A stretch of DNA of 13,817 nt from an uncultured Armatimonadota bacterium (GCA_946478935.1 CAMLEL010000021.1:1-13817); one strand, 5' to 3'. Positions 1-7,224 are shown, counted from the stretch's first letter. Translations and numbers: made by a program. Notes: generated by a model from the letters alone, not told the origin.

Positions 1-1
1 G

Positions 2-67
2 TCCCGCCTCGGTCCAAACAAGCCGCAGGTGGTTACCGGAATCGTGGTTGCCGCAGGCAAGACCTAA
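2..67 (+). CDS. C-terminal end of an unidentified protein (5' truncated by window)
   Basis: A reading frame is open from base 2 to the TAA at 65-67 and encodes a 21-residue tail ending VTGIVVAAGKT. It lies 12 bp upstream of the dnaG TTG start and in the same frame, so it would be the preceding gene of a dnaG operon if real. Codon third positions are mixed but GC-leaning, as in the neighbours. Nothing identifies the protein. The VTGIVV string recalls a motif of bacterial reverse transcriptases, but the match is too short and the frame ends too soon afterwards to use. The call rests only on the open frame and the tight spacing to dnaG. Confidence 0.4.
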   Translation, partial: SRLGPNKPQVVTGIVVAAGKT

Positions 68-79
68 GGTCGAGCTGCG

Positions 80-1810
80 TTGGCCGGTGAGATCGACGAA
101 ATTCGAAACCGCATCGATATCGTCGGTCTTGTCGGTCGAACTGTCAACCTGAAGAAAACCGGTAAAAACTATCAGGGCCTCTGTCCGTTCCACGACGACA
201 AGAGGCCCTCATTTTCTGTCAATCCCCAACTCCAACGCTATCGCTGCTGGTCATGTGGCGAAAGCGGGGACATCTTCAATTGGGTGATGAAGACTCAGAA
301 TCTCGAGTTCGGAGACGCCCTCGAGATCTTGGCCAAGGAGGCCGGAGTCACGCTTGGCAAGCGTAGCGACCAAGGCGCTGCGCGATCGGAGCGAGCCAAG
401 CATCTTGAGATCATGGAGGCTGCGCGAGCCTTCTTCGTCGATCAACTTGGCAAGTCGCCGACGGCTTCCAAGTATCTGGAAGATCGGTCCATGGATGCGG
501 AAGTCCTCGCACTTTGGGAGATTGGCTATGCCCCTGATGTCGGTGAGGCGCTGGCAGTCCACCTAAAGAAACTGGGCCATCCGCTGTCGGTTTGTCGGAC
601 CCTGTTCTTGGTCGAAGAGGACTCGCAAGGGGGCTACTACGACAAGTTTCGTGGCCGAATCATGATCCCGATCCGAGACGAACGTGGAGACCTGTTTGGT
701 GGACGGTTGATTGGAGACGGCCTGCCGAAATACATCAATTCCAGCGACACCCCCCTGTACCGGAAGAGCCGAGTTCTCTATGGGATGCATCGAGCCGCAT
801 CTGCCATCGCCCGAGAGAAGCCGCGCCGCGCGGTGCTTTGCGAAGGATACTTTGATGTCATTGCGTGCCATCGTGCCGGAGTTGGGGGAGCTATTGCATC
901 GCTGGGAACCGCCCTCAGCGAGGATCATGCCGAACGCTTGGCTCGGTGGAGCGATGAAGTCGTGATCCTCTACGATGCGGACAGTGCGGGCCAGAAAGCG
1001 GCCGATCGAGCTCTTGAAGTCCTGCGAGAAAAGAAAGTTGCCGCGCGCGTGGCCCTGATGCCAACTGGCGAGGACCCAGATACGCTGTTACGCACTTATG
1101 GCCCGCAAGCCGTGATGGACGCAGTCGCTCAGGCGACGCCTCCAACCACCTTTCGAGTCCGACAGATCGTCGCTGCCCACGCTGAGAAAGACACTGCCTT
1201 TTGGAATGCGATCGTTGAGGCGCTCTCCCAAGCTTCGGACATTCCGGAAATTGAACGGACTATTGAGCAGCTTGTTAGCGAACACGCCGGGGTTCGCGAC
1301 CAACTTTCAGTGCGCGAATCCCTGCGAAAGCACATACTCCATCGCCGCAAAACGGCCAAAAAACCGACTGATTCGCAGACATCCCAACCGGCCACGTTTA
1401 CAGTAACTGCTTCTAATCTGCAGGTGGCAGAGGCGACCCTGATTGCCGCACTGCTGACTCCTGGTCTGCGCGTGATCGCCCATGAAGCACTCGTCTTGCC
1501 TGAATTGATGGTGTCGGATGTCGGTCGCGGCTTTTCCAAACAGTATGCGGCAGTTTTCGATTCCTCTCCCACTGGCGACCCGGCGCATTGGATCGGCAAA
1601 TTGGATTCAGAAGCTCAGGATATTGTCCAACAGTGTTCCACGGATCCCCGTTTCCACAATATATCGGACAGATACGTAAAGGATTCAATATCAAAACTTA
1701 CTAAACTCTTGGAAAGAAATCGCCTGCAATTGCTTAAGCAGAATGACGATCCCGGGCGAATCACCCGCGTACAAGAAGCGATTGCCAGGTTAAAGAATAT
1801 TGCGCGTTAA
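80..1810 (+). CDS. dnaG: DNA primase DnaG
   Basis: Makes the RNA primers for leading- and lagging-strand synthesis at the replication fork, working with the replicative helicase DnaB. The 576-residue product has the expected order of domains. The N-terminal CHC2 zinc finger has ligands C35, H38, C56 and C59. The primase core contains a TOPRIM domain with the acidic motif CEGYFDVI (catalytic E255) and the metal-binding DAD motif (D299, D301). A divergent helical C-terminal region (about 430-576) corresponds to the DnaB-interaction domain. Length is typical of the family. The start is TTG at 80, the only usable start after the upstream stop and directly before the conserved IDEIRNRIDIV helix. 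A weak AAGG (66-69) precedes it. Translation ends in tandem TAA TAA codons. The gene is followed by rpoD, as in the classical dnaG-rpoD macromolecular synthesis locus. The last 150 bp are visibly more AT-rich than the rest. Confidence 0.98.
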   Translation: MAGEIDEIRNRIDIVGLVGRTVNLKKTGKNYQGLCPFHDDKRPSFSVNPQLQRYRCWSCGESGDIFNWVMKTQNLEFGDALEILAKEAGVTLGKRSDQGAARSERAKHLEIMEAARAFFVDQLGKSPTASKYLEDRSMDAEVLALWEIGYAPDVGEALAVHLKKLGHPLSVCRTLFLVEEDSQGGYYDKFRGRIMIPIRDERGDLFGGRLIGDGLPKYINSSDTPLYRKSRVLYGMHRAASAIAREKPRRAVLCEGYFDVIACHRAGVGGAIASLGTALSEDHAERLARWSDEVVILYDADSAGQKAADRALEVLREKKVAARVALMPTGEDPDTLLRTYGPQAVMDAVAQATPPTTFRVRQIVAAHAEKDTAFWNAIVEALSQASDIPEIERTIEQLVSEHAGVRDQLSVRESLRKHILHRRKTAKKPTDSQTSQPATFTVTASNLQVAEATLIAALLTPGLRVIAHEALVLPELMVSDVGRGFSKQYAAVFDSSPTGDPAHWIGKLDSEAQDIVQQCSTDPRFHNISDRYVKDSISKLTKLLERNRLQLLKQNDDPGRITRVQEAIARLKNIAR

Positions 1811-1843
1811 TAAGCTTGAATTTGAATTTATTTGCGCTTTTTT
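1802..1843 (+). terminator. possible weak intrinsic terminator after dnaG
   Basis: Two short paired segments, GCGC (1802-1805 with 1834-1837) and AATAA (1809-1813 with TTATT 1828-1832), enclose an AT-rich loop and are followed directly by six T residues (1838-1843). The stem is imperfect and low in GC, so this is tentative. It overlaps the -35 box of the proposed rpoD promoter. Confidence 0.25.
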
Positions 1844-1870
1844 GGGAATCTGTTAAACGTCTGCTATATT
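1842..1870 (+). promoter_or_regulatory. sigma-70-type promoter for rpoD
   Basis: A TTGGGA box (1842-1847) and a TATATT box (1865-1870) are separated by exactly 17 bp and match the consensus at 4/6 and 5/6 positions. Transcription would begin near 1877, giving a leader of roughly 87 nt before the rpoD ATG at 1964. The leader contains a GC-rich inverted repeat (GCCCGC at 1883-1888, GCGGGC at 1905-1910) of unknown significance. The promoter would let rpoD be expressed independently of dnaG. Confidence 0.55.
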
Positions 1871-1963
1871 GAATTGCCTAGGGCCCGCTATCGGGGGCAA
1901 ATTGGCGGGCACGAAGTTGTGCGACATTGCCATCGTCGCTTCCGCTTCGACACGTAACGGAAT

Positions 1964-2950
1964 ATGGTCCAAGCTAACCTACTCGATCAAGTTCACGGTG
2001 GAAGTGTTCCCGCAGCTGACTCCGCCCACCCTGGACTCAATAAGATCCGCGGTTTCGATGCGCCCAACCTTGAGGGTGAACACGAATTAGAGATCGTCGA
2101 TCATGGGACTGAAGAGCCGAATTCGGTCGAAGATTCCGTGAAGATGTGGCTCCGAAAAATCGGTCGAATTCCCCTGCTGACCGCCGAACAGGAAGTGACC
2201 CTTGCAAGAAGTGCGCAGGCAGGTTCTGAGCAGTGCAAGCAGATGCTTATCGAGGCGAATCTGAGGCTGGTCGTCAGTATTGCCAAAAAGTTTCTCGGTC
2301 GTGGTCTTTCGATGCAGGACCTTATCCAAGAAGGCAACATGGGATTGATCCGTGCGGTGGAGAAATTCGACGCCAACCGTGGATTCCGCTTCAGCACTTA
2401 TGCCACTTGGTGGATTCGACAAGCCATTTCAAGAGCGATCAGCGATCAAGGGAGGACGATTCGCGTTCCAGTTCATACCTTGGAAGCCGTAAATCGACTG
2501 ATGCGCGCCTCCAACCAGCTTCAACAACGCCTGGGCCGCGAACCAACCTCGCTTGAAATCGCAGAACAGCTTGGTATCTCAGAAGAGAAGGTCCACGATT
2601 TCTTGCGAGCGATCAGCGATCCGCTTTCCCTCGAAATGCCGGTTGGCGAGAGCGAAGACAGCACCCTTGCCGAGTTCATCGTGGACGGTCATGGAGAAAC
2701 CCCTGCCGATGCCGCTGTGCGGGCCGTACTGCGGCGCAGGATCGATGATATCCTGTGTGTGTTATCGGAACGGGAGCGCGACGTTATTCTCATGCGCTTC
2801 GGGTTGCTGGACGGCCAGCCCCATACGCTTGAAGAAGTGGCTCGTAGCTTTTGTGTGACCCGAGAACGAATTCGGCAGATTGAGCAAAAGAGTCTGAAAA
2901 AGCTTAAACATCCGTCGCGCACCCGTTACCTGCAAGAGCTATTAGACTAG
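1964..2950 (+). CDS. rpoD: RNA polymerase primary sigma factor (RpoD/SigA)
   Basis: Directs RNA polymerase to housekeeping promoters. The 328-residue product has a short unconserved N-terminus (about 1-55) and no acidic region 1.1. Region 1.2 starts at E56. Region 2 starts at E97 and includes the core-binding [18 protein letters not shown] block and the -10-recognition [14 protein letters not shown] helix (from Y146), followed by the RTIRVPVH signature of primary sigmas. Region 3 is present. Region 4 has the [23 protein letters not shown] (from T288) and the RpoD-type ending [11 protein letters not shown]. These primary-sigma signatures and the position next to dnaG favour the housekeeping sigma over a group 2 paralogue. 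Start is ATG 1964, with only a weak purine stretch before it, so the exact N-terminus is uncertain. Its TAG stop (2948-2950) abuts the next gene's GTG. Confidence 0.95.
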   Translation: MVQANLLDQVHGGSVPAADSAHPGLNKIRGFDAPNLEGEHELEIVDHGTEEPNSVEDSVKMWLRKIGRIPLLTAEQEVTLARSAQAGSEQCKQMLIEANLRLVVSIAKKFLGRGLSMQDLIQEGNMGLIRAVEKFDANRGFRFSTYATWWIRQAISRAISDQGRTIRVPVHTLEAVNRLMRASNQLQQRLGREPTSLEIAEQLGISEEKVHDFLRAISDPLSLEMPVGESEDSTLAEFIVDGHGETPADAAVRAVLRRRIDDILCVLSERERDVILMRFGLLDGQPHTLEEVARSFCVTRERIRQIEQKSLKKLKHPSRTRYLQELLD

Positions 2951-3508
2951 GTGAATATCGCAAGTGAAACGGTAACGCTGGATGACGGCACTACCGCCAT
3001 GTTCTCTGACTTGGTCGCCACCGACGCCATCGCTCTTGTTTTTCTAAGGCATTTCGGATGCGTCTTCTGTCGGCGTCAAGTATCTCTGATGCGTTCGCAT
3101 CCGCACTTTCCGCTCTACTTCGTCTGCCAGGAAACGCATGAAAGTGCAGCCGACTTTCGCCGTACCATGCGCTCGCCGCATCGCTTCATTTGTGATCCAG
3201 ATGGAAAGCTTTATGACCTATTCGGCATGAGGCGCGGAACGTCCAAGCAACTCGTAAATGCGAGAACGATCGGCGGGGCCCTGTTGGCCATGTTGCACGG
3301 TAGTTTTCAAGGAAAGCCAACGGCTGACCCAACGCAACTTGGCGGGTGGGCCGTGGTCTCCCAGGATGGCAGCGTTTACATGGTGCATGCCGCGATCGAT
3401 GCGGCAGACTTGCTGACGCCTGACCAAGCTCGCTCAATCCTCCAAGAAGAATTCGCTGTTACCGGGATAGATGAGCCAGGCCCGGTCGAATCGCCTCCCG
3501 GCGATTAG
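2951..3508 (+). CDS. peroxiredoxin-like (AhpC/TSA_2, PRXL2-type) thioredoxin-fold protein
   Basis: A thioredoxin-fold protein of 185 residues, probably cytosolic, since no signal peptide is seen. The strand FLRHFGCVFCRRQ carries a CxxC pair (C37, C40) in the position used by peroxiredoxin-like family 2 (AhpC-TSA_2) proteins. Later segments FICDPDGKLYDLFGMRRG and QLGGWAVVSQDGSVYMVHA also fit that family. A thiol redox role is therefore likely, but the substrate is unknown and peroxidase activity is not shown. The GTG start immediately follows the rpoD stop with no intervening base, so translation is probably coupled to rpoD on one mRNA. The 3' end overlaps the minus-strand phosphatase gene by 75 bp, covering the last 25 codons including the stop. 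The final residues (GPVESPPGD) look like an unconserved tail. Confidence 0.82.
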   Translation: MNIASETVTLDDGTTAMFSDLVATDAIALVFLRHFGCVFCRRQVSLMRSHPHFPLYFVCQETHESAADFRRTMRSPHRFICDPDGKLYDLFGMRRGTSKQLVNARTIGGALLAMLHGSFQGKPTADPTQLGGWAVVSQDGSVYMVHAAIDAADLLTPDQARSILQEEFAVTGIDEPGPVESPPGD

Positions 3509-4198
3509 CTCCGGATAGTCCAGCGCTTCACCGTTCGCCCAGCGAATATCGGCTCCTAATTCTGTATTGATCCCAATACATGCAGCAGCGTCGTAAAGAT
3601 ATTCGCCTTTTCCAATCATTCCGCGATAACGCTGCCGGGCGGTGAAGCAGCCATCGATCACGAACGCTCCGGCATAGCGCATCTTGCCGGCAATGGCTTG
3701 GCCGGTGTAGCGATTCAGGATCGAGTCGTCGTAGCTGATAAGCTCGTGGGCTTCAATTTGTCCCGGTGGAATCTGTTCCAATGTCCTTCCATTGCAGCTT
3801 GCACCTTCTCCAAATTTGCTGAGGTAGTGCTCGTTCAAGTCCGGAAGCCACACGGCGCCTAGTTCGATCCGCCCCTCCTTGGCCAGAGCGACGCTGATGC
3901 CCCAGAGGGGCGATCCAAACGAAAAATTGGAAGTGCCATCGATCGGATCGATAAGCCAGTGGCCAGCATCGCTGATAGGCTCGGTCCCGAACTCTTCGCC
4001 CCAAAAGGAAGTCTTTGGCCATTCTCGGCTCAGTGCATCCCTCAGGTACGTCTCCACGGCTCGATCCGCATTGGTGACGATCGAACCGTCTTTTTTGAGT
4101 TCCGTTGTTTGGTGCCTGCGTGCATCGATTGCGATCGTTGCCGCACGATCCATGATCAAAGCTAGTTCCTTAAGCTCGGGCGATGAGGAGTGCGGCAC
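3434..4198 (-). CDS. inositol monophosphatase family protein
   Basis: A Mg2+-dependent sugar-phosphatase-fold enzyme of 254 residues. Visible metal-site motifs are DGSIVTNADRAVE (D45), GEEFG (E68/E69) and the family signature DPIDGTSNF (D84, D87, G88, T89). The second signature is degenerate: the expected WDxAAxxxxxxEAGG reads YDAAACIGINTELGADI, keeping D203 but lacking the Gly-Gly. The substrate could be inositol phosphate, histidinol phosphate (HisN-like) or another phosphomonoester, and the sequence does not decide. Start is GTG 4198. There is no Shine-Dalgarno sequence, but a TAAAAT box lies 5 nt upstream, suggesting a leaderless message. The 3' end runs 75 bp into the convergent peroxiredoxin-like gene, and the overlap encodes its tail including FDRAWLIYPGNSEFFLED. 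Confidence 0.88.
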   Translation of the reverse strand: MPHSSSPELKELALIMDRAATIAIDARRHQTTELKKDGSIVTNADRAVETYLRDALSREWPKTSFWGEEFGTEPISDAGHWLIDPIDGTSNFSFGSPLWGISVALAKEGRIELGAVWLPDLNEHYLSKFGEGASCNGRTLEQIPPGQIEAHELISYDDSILNRYTGQAIAGKMRYAGAFVIDGCFTARQRYRGMIGKGEYLYDAAACIGINTELGADIRWANGEALDYPELIAGRRFDRAWLIYPGNSEFFLED

Positions 4199-4203
4199 TG
4201 CCT

Positions 4204-4209
4204 ATTTTA
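4204..4209 (-). promoter_or_regulatory. -10-like box directly before the IMPase-family GTG start
   Basis: On the minus strand TAAAAT (4209 down to 4204) matches the -10 consensus at 5/6 positions and ends 5 nt before the GTG at 4198. No good -35 is seen 16-18 bp upstream and no Shine-Dalgarno sequence precedes the start. This fits a leaderless transcript but could be chance. Confidence 0.35.
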
Positions 4210-4222
4210 GACCGGGTCATGC

Positions 4223-4251
4223 TTGAAATTCGGACCGCGAGAGGGTATAAC
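4223..4251 (+). promoter_or_regulatory. promoter of tRNA-Gly
   Basis: TTGAAA (4223-4228) and TATAAC (4246-4251) are separated by 17 bp and each differs from the sigma-70 consensus by one base. The expected start of transcription, near 4258, is a few bases before the mature tRNA 5' end at 4263. It partly faces the divergent IMPase-family promoter region. Confidence 0.75.
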
Positions 4252-4262
4252 CAAATCTCATT

Positions 4263-4337
4263 GCGGGCATAGCTCAGTGGTAGAGCGATTCCTTGCCAAG
4301 GAATAGGTCGCGCGTTCGAATCGCGTTGCCCGCTCCA
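4263..4337 (+). tRNA. tRNA-Gly (anticodon GCC), CCA encoded
   Basis: A complete cloverleaf can be drawn. The 7-bp acceptor stem (4263-4269 with 4327-4333) is fully paired. The D arm stem is GCTC/GAGC (4272-4286). The anticodon stem ATTCC/GGAAT (4288-4304) carries the loop TTGCCAA, giving anticodon GCC at 4295-4297, which reads GGC and GGU glycine codons. The variable region is 5 nt. The T arm has stem GCGCG/CGCGT, with one G-T pair, and loop TTCGAAT (4315-4321). The discriminator is T4334 and CCA (4335-4337) is encoded in the DNA. The gene has its own promoter and terminator, so it is a single-gene transcription unit. Confidence 0.98.
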
Positions 4338-4351
4338 GTAATTTTCAATTC

Positions 4352-4385
4352 AGCCTGAGCACCTCGTGTTCAGGCTTTTCTATTT
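4352..4385 (+). terminator. intrinsic terminator downstream of tRNA-Gly
   Basis: The stem AGCCTGAGCAC (4352-4362) pairs with GTGTTCAGGCT (4366-4376), 11 positions with one G-T, around the loop CTC, and is followed by the T-rich tract TTTTCTATTT. It faces the 3' end of the minus-strand TPR-GT41 gene (stop at 4380-4382). It may help end that transcript too, although the minus-strand side has a poorer U tract. Confidence 0.8.
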
Positions 4386-6653
4386 CCGAAGCCGAGTTCG
4401 GAGAAAGCCGCGCAGTTCCTCCTTTGGGGCAGGGTTCTCGAAAAGCACCGCGTTCCGCTCAAGAATCTGCTGTCGCATAGATGCCCGCCAGTCAGAATCC
4501 GTTGCCAATCTGACCACCAAGTCGACGTAATGCGCCGGGTCATGGGCAACCAAATCGTCCATTTCCATGGCTCGATACTGTGCGTAGGTGATTCGACCTC
4601 TTAACATGTTGCCAGGAAGCGTCACGATCGGAGCTCCGACTGAAAAAGCTTCCAACGATGAGTTTCCACCGCCAAAGTAGAACGTATCCAGGATGGCGTC
4701 GGCATGATCACAGAGGCCGATGTATTCATTCCAATCCAAGCGTCGAAGAATGTGGATTCGATCGGACACGTCTGGCATCTTGTGCGCGAACCGAGCCAGC
4801 AAGCGATCATCCCACTCCTTTTCGTTTCCGGTGAGAAGGATCAAATCTCCATCAGCGTCCCTCCGTAAGACCTCTGCGAGAGTCGCATCAAAATCGGGAT
4901 GGAACTTGAAGAGCGACTGCGGGCAGACGTAGAGGTGGCGATCATCCGGGAGACCCAGGTCGGCGCGCGTAACCGGGTTATATTCCGGTCGCTCAAATTG
5001 GGTCATCAGGTGCTCAAACTGCACAAGTTCCTCACTGTACTGAACCTCGCTCCCAGGCGACTCAAGATCACGGCTGGAGAGAAAGCAGTCCATGCTCGGA
5101 AGCGCAGTCGAGGCAGGGTGCCCCCACGTCATGAACTGAAGGGGAGCCAATCGCGCGAAGGCCAGGTAATACGTAAAGGGATTCATCCCGATTTCGGGAT
5201 AGAACAAGGCGTCTAAACGCTGCTCTGCGATGAACGAGCGGCAGGCGGACAGGTCCGAATTGAGCTTGTAGGCGAAGTCGACGGAGTGATTGAGTCGGAG
5301 CGTCCAGTCATCCGCGACATCGGATGCATCAAAGCTGATCACTTCGATATCGTCGGTCTTGAGGGCCGAGATGAGCGGAAGGAACAGTTTGCCAATCGTG
5401 TGTCGCCGCAGGAAGGAGGAGACGACTCCTACCCGAAGCTTGCCCGAACGCGGTTCGGTCAGCCAGGGAGACTCCCAAAATAGACTGGGCGATAGATGCC
5501 GGTAAGCGTCGACTGCCGCTTGCTGAAGCTCGGATTCACCTTCAGAATGGTAGCTCCAATAGAAACTGGTCAGATTGACTTGCTGCATCGGGTCGTCTAT
5601 CGCGCCGTCAACATTGGCCAGTTCGGAGAGTCCAGAGAGCGCCTTCTGCCGTGCCGAATTCATCTCCTGCACATCCTTTGGAATGACCGGCACCAGGATG
5701 CTCCGGACCAACTGCGCAGCAGGAGAAGGATCATCGAGGGAACCCAGTACCTGCATCGCTCCGTCGAAGTCGCCGGTCTGATTCCGCAGGGTCGCCAAAG
5801 ACACGGTCAGCGATTCATTGGCGGGCTCCAAGGAAACCGCTCGTTCGTAGCGTTCAATAGCGTCGGCCGTTCGCTTGGATGCCGACAAAAGCGATCCCAG
5901 GTGCGCCTGATATTCGGCCCGTTTGGGCTCGAGTTGTGTGGCAGTTTGGGCAGCGCGCAAGGCTCCCGGCAGATCGGCCATGGCTGAAAGGCCGCCCGCC
6001 AAGGCGTGATACGCTTGAGCCGAAGGTCGGAGATCGATCGCTTTGCGATAGGCTTGCAGGGCTTCGACTCCCTTGAATTGGCCAAGAAGGGCGTTGCCCA
6101 GGTTGGTCCATGCCTCATCGTTCTGCGGTGTAAGGCGCACGACCTCGCGAAGAGAAGCTTCGGCGGGCCCATATTCCCGAAGTTCAAGTTGTGAGTAGCC
6201 GCGATGGAACCAGACATCGGGATGTTGCGGGTCAATCTGCAGGGCGAGGTCAAAGCTCTGAATGGCCTCACCGTGTCGCCCCAGGTCCTGCAAAATGAAG
6301 CCCCGCTTATCCAGCAGATCGGCGTTTGAAGGGTCAAAGGTCGCTGCCCGCTCAATAAGGTTCAACGACTCGTCAAACTGGCCCTCTTCATGGAGCACCA
6401 CTGCCAGGTTTGCCAAAGCCTCGGAATCTTGTGGACATGCTTCGACCGCTGATCTCAGGAGTTCAAGGCCCCGCTCTCGATCCCCTAGTTGACAATGGGC
6501 GACGCCAAGGTATTGCCTTGCCTTGGGTAATTGGGTCTGCGACTCGTAGATACGGATCGCTTCGATCAGTTTTCCCGAACGGTGCAAGGTGATTGCCTCG
6601 TCGAGTTTTGATCCCGAAGCGCCGCCACCGGCCGGACGATGCTTCTTTCCCAC
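4380..6653 (-). CDS. TPR-repeat GT41-family glycosyltransferase (O-GlcNAc transferase / SPINDLY-like)
   Basis: A large, probably cytoplasmic protein with an N-terminal solenoid of about eight or nine tetratricopeptide repeats (34-residue units such as DEAWTNLGNALLGQFKGVEALQAYRKAI) covering about residues 20-310. A C-terminal GT41 domain covers roughly the last 350 residues. The domain begins LRVGVVSSFLRRHTIGKL, where the H codon (5402-5400) aligns with the conserved OGT N-lobe histidine of the HPT motif. It continues with the bacterial GT41 motifs MTWGHPASTALPSMDCFLSS and SLFKFHPDFD, and the UDP-sugar-binding FGGGNSSLEAFSVGAPIVTLPG. It probably transfers a sugar from a nucleotide sugar to protein, but donor and target are unknown. 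I prefer the GTG start at 6653 (757 residues), since a TATACT box ends 6 nt before it. The alternative ATG at 6734 would add 27 residues, lie upstream of that box and overlap the divergent gene's start. Confidence 0.9.
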   Translation of the reverse strand: MGKKHRPAGGGASGSKLDEAITLHRSGKLIEAIRIYESQTQLPKARQYLGVAHCQLGDRERGLELLRSAVEACPQDSEALANLAVVLHEEGQFDESLNLIERAATFDPSNADLLDKRGFILQDLGRHGEAIQSFDLALQIDPQHPDVWFHRGYSQLELREYGPAEASLREVVRLTPQNDEAWTNLGNALLGQFKGVEALQAYRKAIDLRPSAQAYHALAGGLSAMADLPGALRAAQTATQLEPKRAEYQAHLGSLLSASKRTADAIERYERAVSLEPANESLTVSLATLRNQTGDFDGAMQVLGSLDDPSPAAQLVRSILVPVIPKDVQEMNSARQKALSGLSELANVDGAIDDPMQQVNLTSFYWSYHSEGESELQQAAVDAYRHLSPSLFWESPWLTEPRSGKLRVGVVSSFLRRHTIGKLFLPLISALKTDDIEVISFDASDVADDWTLRLNHSVDFAYKLNSDLSACRSFIAEQRLDALFYPEIGMNPFTYYLAFARLAPLQFMTWGHPASTALPSMDCFLSSRDLESPGSEVQYSEELVQFEHLMTQFERPEYNPVTRADLGLPDDRHLYVCPQSLFKFHPDFDATLAEVLRRDADGDLILLTGNEKEWDDRLLARFAHKMPDVSDRIHILRRLDWNEYIGLCDHADAILDTFYFGGGNSSLEAFSVGAPIVTLPGNMLRGRITYAQYRAMEMDDLVAHDPAHYVDLVVRLATDSDWRASMRQQILERNAVLFENPAPKEELRGFLRTRLRK

Positions 6654-6659
6654 GCTGGA

Positions 6660-6665
6660 AGTATA
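6660..6665 (-). promoter_or_regulatory. -10-like box for the TPR-GT41 gene (leaderless arrangement)
   Basis: TATACT on the minus strand (6665 down to 6660, 5/6 match to consensus) is separated by 6 nt from the GTG at 6653. Transcription would start at or within a base of the start codon. No convincing -35 is seen. The box also argues against the upstream ATG at 6734, which would not be transcribed from it. Confidence 0.45.
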
Positions 6666-6686
6666 GATCAGAGCCCTAGGCCCTAT

Positions 6687-6715
6687 TTGCGGGTTGGACG
6701 CCCGGACTCTATAAT
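6687..6715 (+). promoter_or_regulatory. promoter of the unknown-nadC-birA operon (leaderless arrangement)
   Basis: A perfect TATAAT (6710-6715) has a weak TTGCGG (6687-6692) 17 bp upstream. The operon's first ATG is at 6724, only 8 nt after the -10 box, so the message would start at or 1-2 nt before the start codon. No Shine-Dalgarno sequence is present. Confidence 0.6.
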
Positions 6716-6723
6716 CCGCCACG

Positions 6724-7224
6724 ATGGAACCCATCCGCTATAAAGCAGGAGAAGCGATTCGCTGGCTGGAGACGGCCGCCGAAGGTTATCGGCGATCGGC
6801 CAAGTCGAAAGGCAAAGGTGCGGTCAACCCGAACCGTGATCGAAGCGACTTTAAGAAGGTTGGTGAGAATGTGGCGGATGCCGCCGGAGCGCTATACGAT
6901 TTGGGGAAGAGCGCATGGGCCGATATGGTGCACCGTCAGGCAGAGGCCAGCGAGTACGTGCTCCAAGAGGAGCATTTCGACATCGTGAAGGGCGGATCGA
7001 TCAAATCGATCACCTACAAGCGTGTTCGCGAAGTCACCATCAAGGGTGATAGCGCAACGTTTGTGCTCGACAAGGGTCACGTTACGATCAAGCCCTATGC
7101 CTACATTGTCTCTGGGCGAGTGAGAGTGCCCATAGGTTGGAGCCGAAACGGTCTCGAAGTCCAGTACGAACTTCTCGTTGAGGAGTTGGCCGCTCGCTGT
7201 GGGGTAAACCTTGCCAACCCGTGA
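6724..7224 (+). CDS. conserved-looking protein of unknown function leading the nadC-birA operon
   Basis: I do not recognise this 166-residue protein. Its N-terminal half (about 1-80) is charged and predicted helical, with a basic stretch (RRSAKSKGKG) and an Ala-rich segment (NVADAAGALYDLGKSAW). The C-terminal half (about 82-166) alternates short hydrophobic strands (KSITYKRVREVTIKGDSATFVL, HVTIKPYAYIV, RVRVPIGW) and ends in a helix, a layout that could be a PH-like beta-barrel. That is an inference from pattern only. There is no signal peptide, membrane segment or catalytic motif. It is the first gene of a tight operon: its TGA stop (7222-7224) overlaps the nadC GTG start (7221-7223), so translation is probably coupled. 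The start is ATG 6724, placed 8 nt after a perfect TATAAT. Codon use resembles the neighbours. Confidence 0.85.
   Translation: MEPIRYKAGEAIRWLETAAEGYRRSAKSKGKGAVNPNRDRSDFKKVGENVADAAGALYDLGKSAWADMVHRQAEASEYVLQEEHFDIVKGGSIKSITYKRVREVTIKGDSATFVLDKGHVTIKPYAYIVSGRVRVPIGWSRNGLEVQYELLVEELAARCGVNLANP

Noticed and set aside
2..67. The VTGIVV string in the upstream partial frame resembles a motif in retron/group II reverse transcriptases.
   Set aside because: Only about six residues match, and the frame ends five residues later where a reverse transcriptase would continue. Too little to call one, and no retron RNA is visible.
4263..4337. The tRNA-Gly gene as an attachment site for an integrated element.
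   Set aside because: No integrase gene, direct repeat of the tRNA 3' end or foreign-looking cargo is present nearby.
5807..6355. A 182-codon minus-strand frame inside the TPR region.
   Set aside because: It is an out-of-frame shadow of the repeated TPR coding sequence, with no plausible start context or domain.
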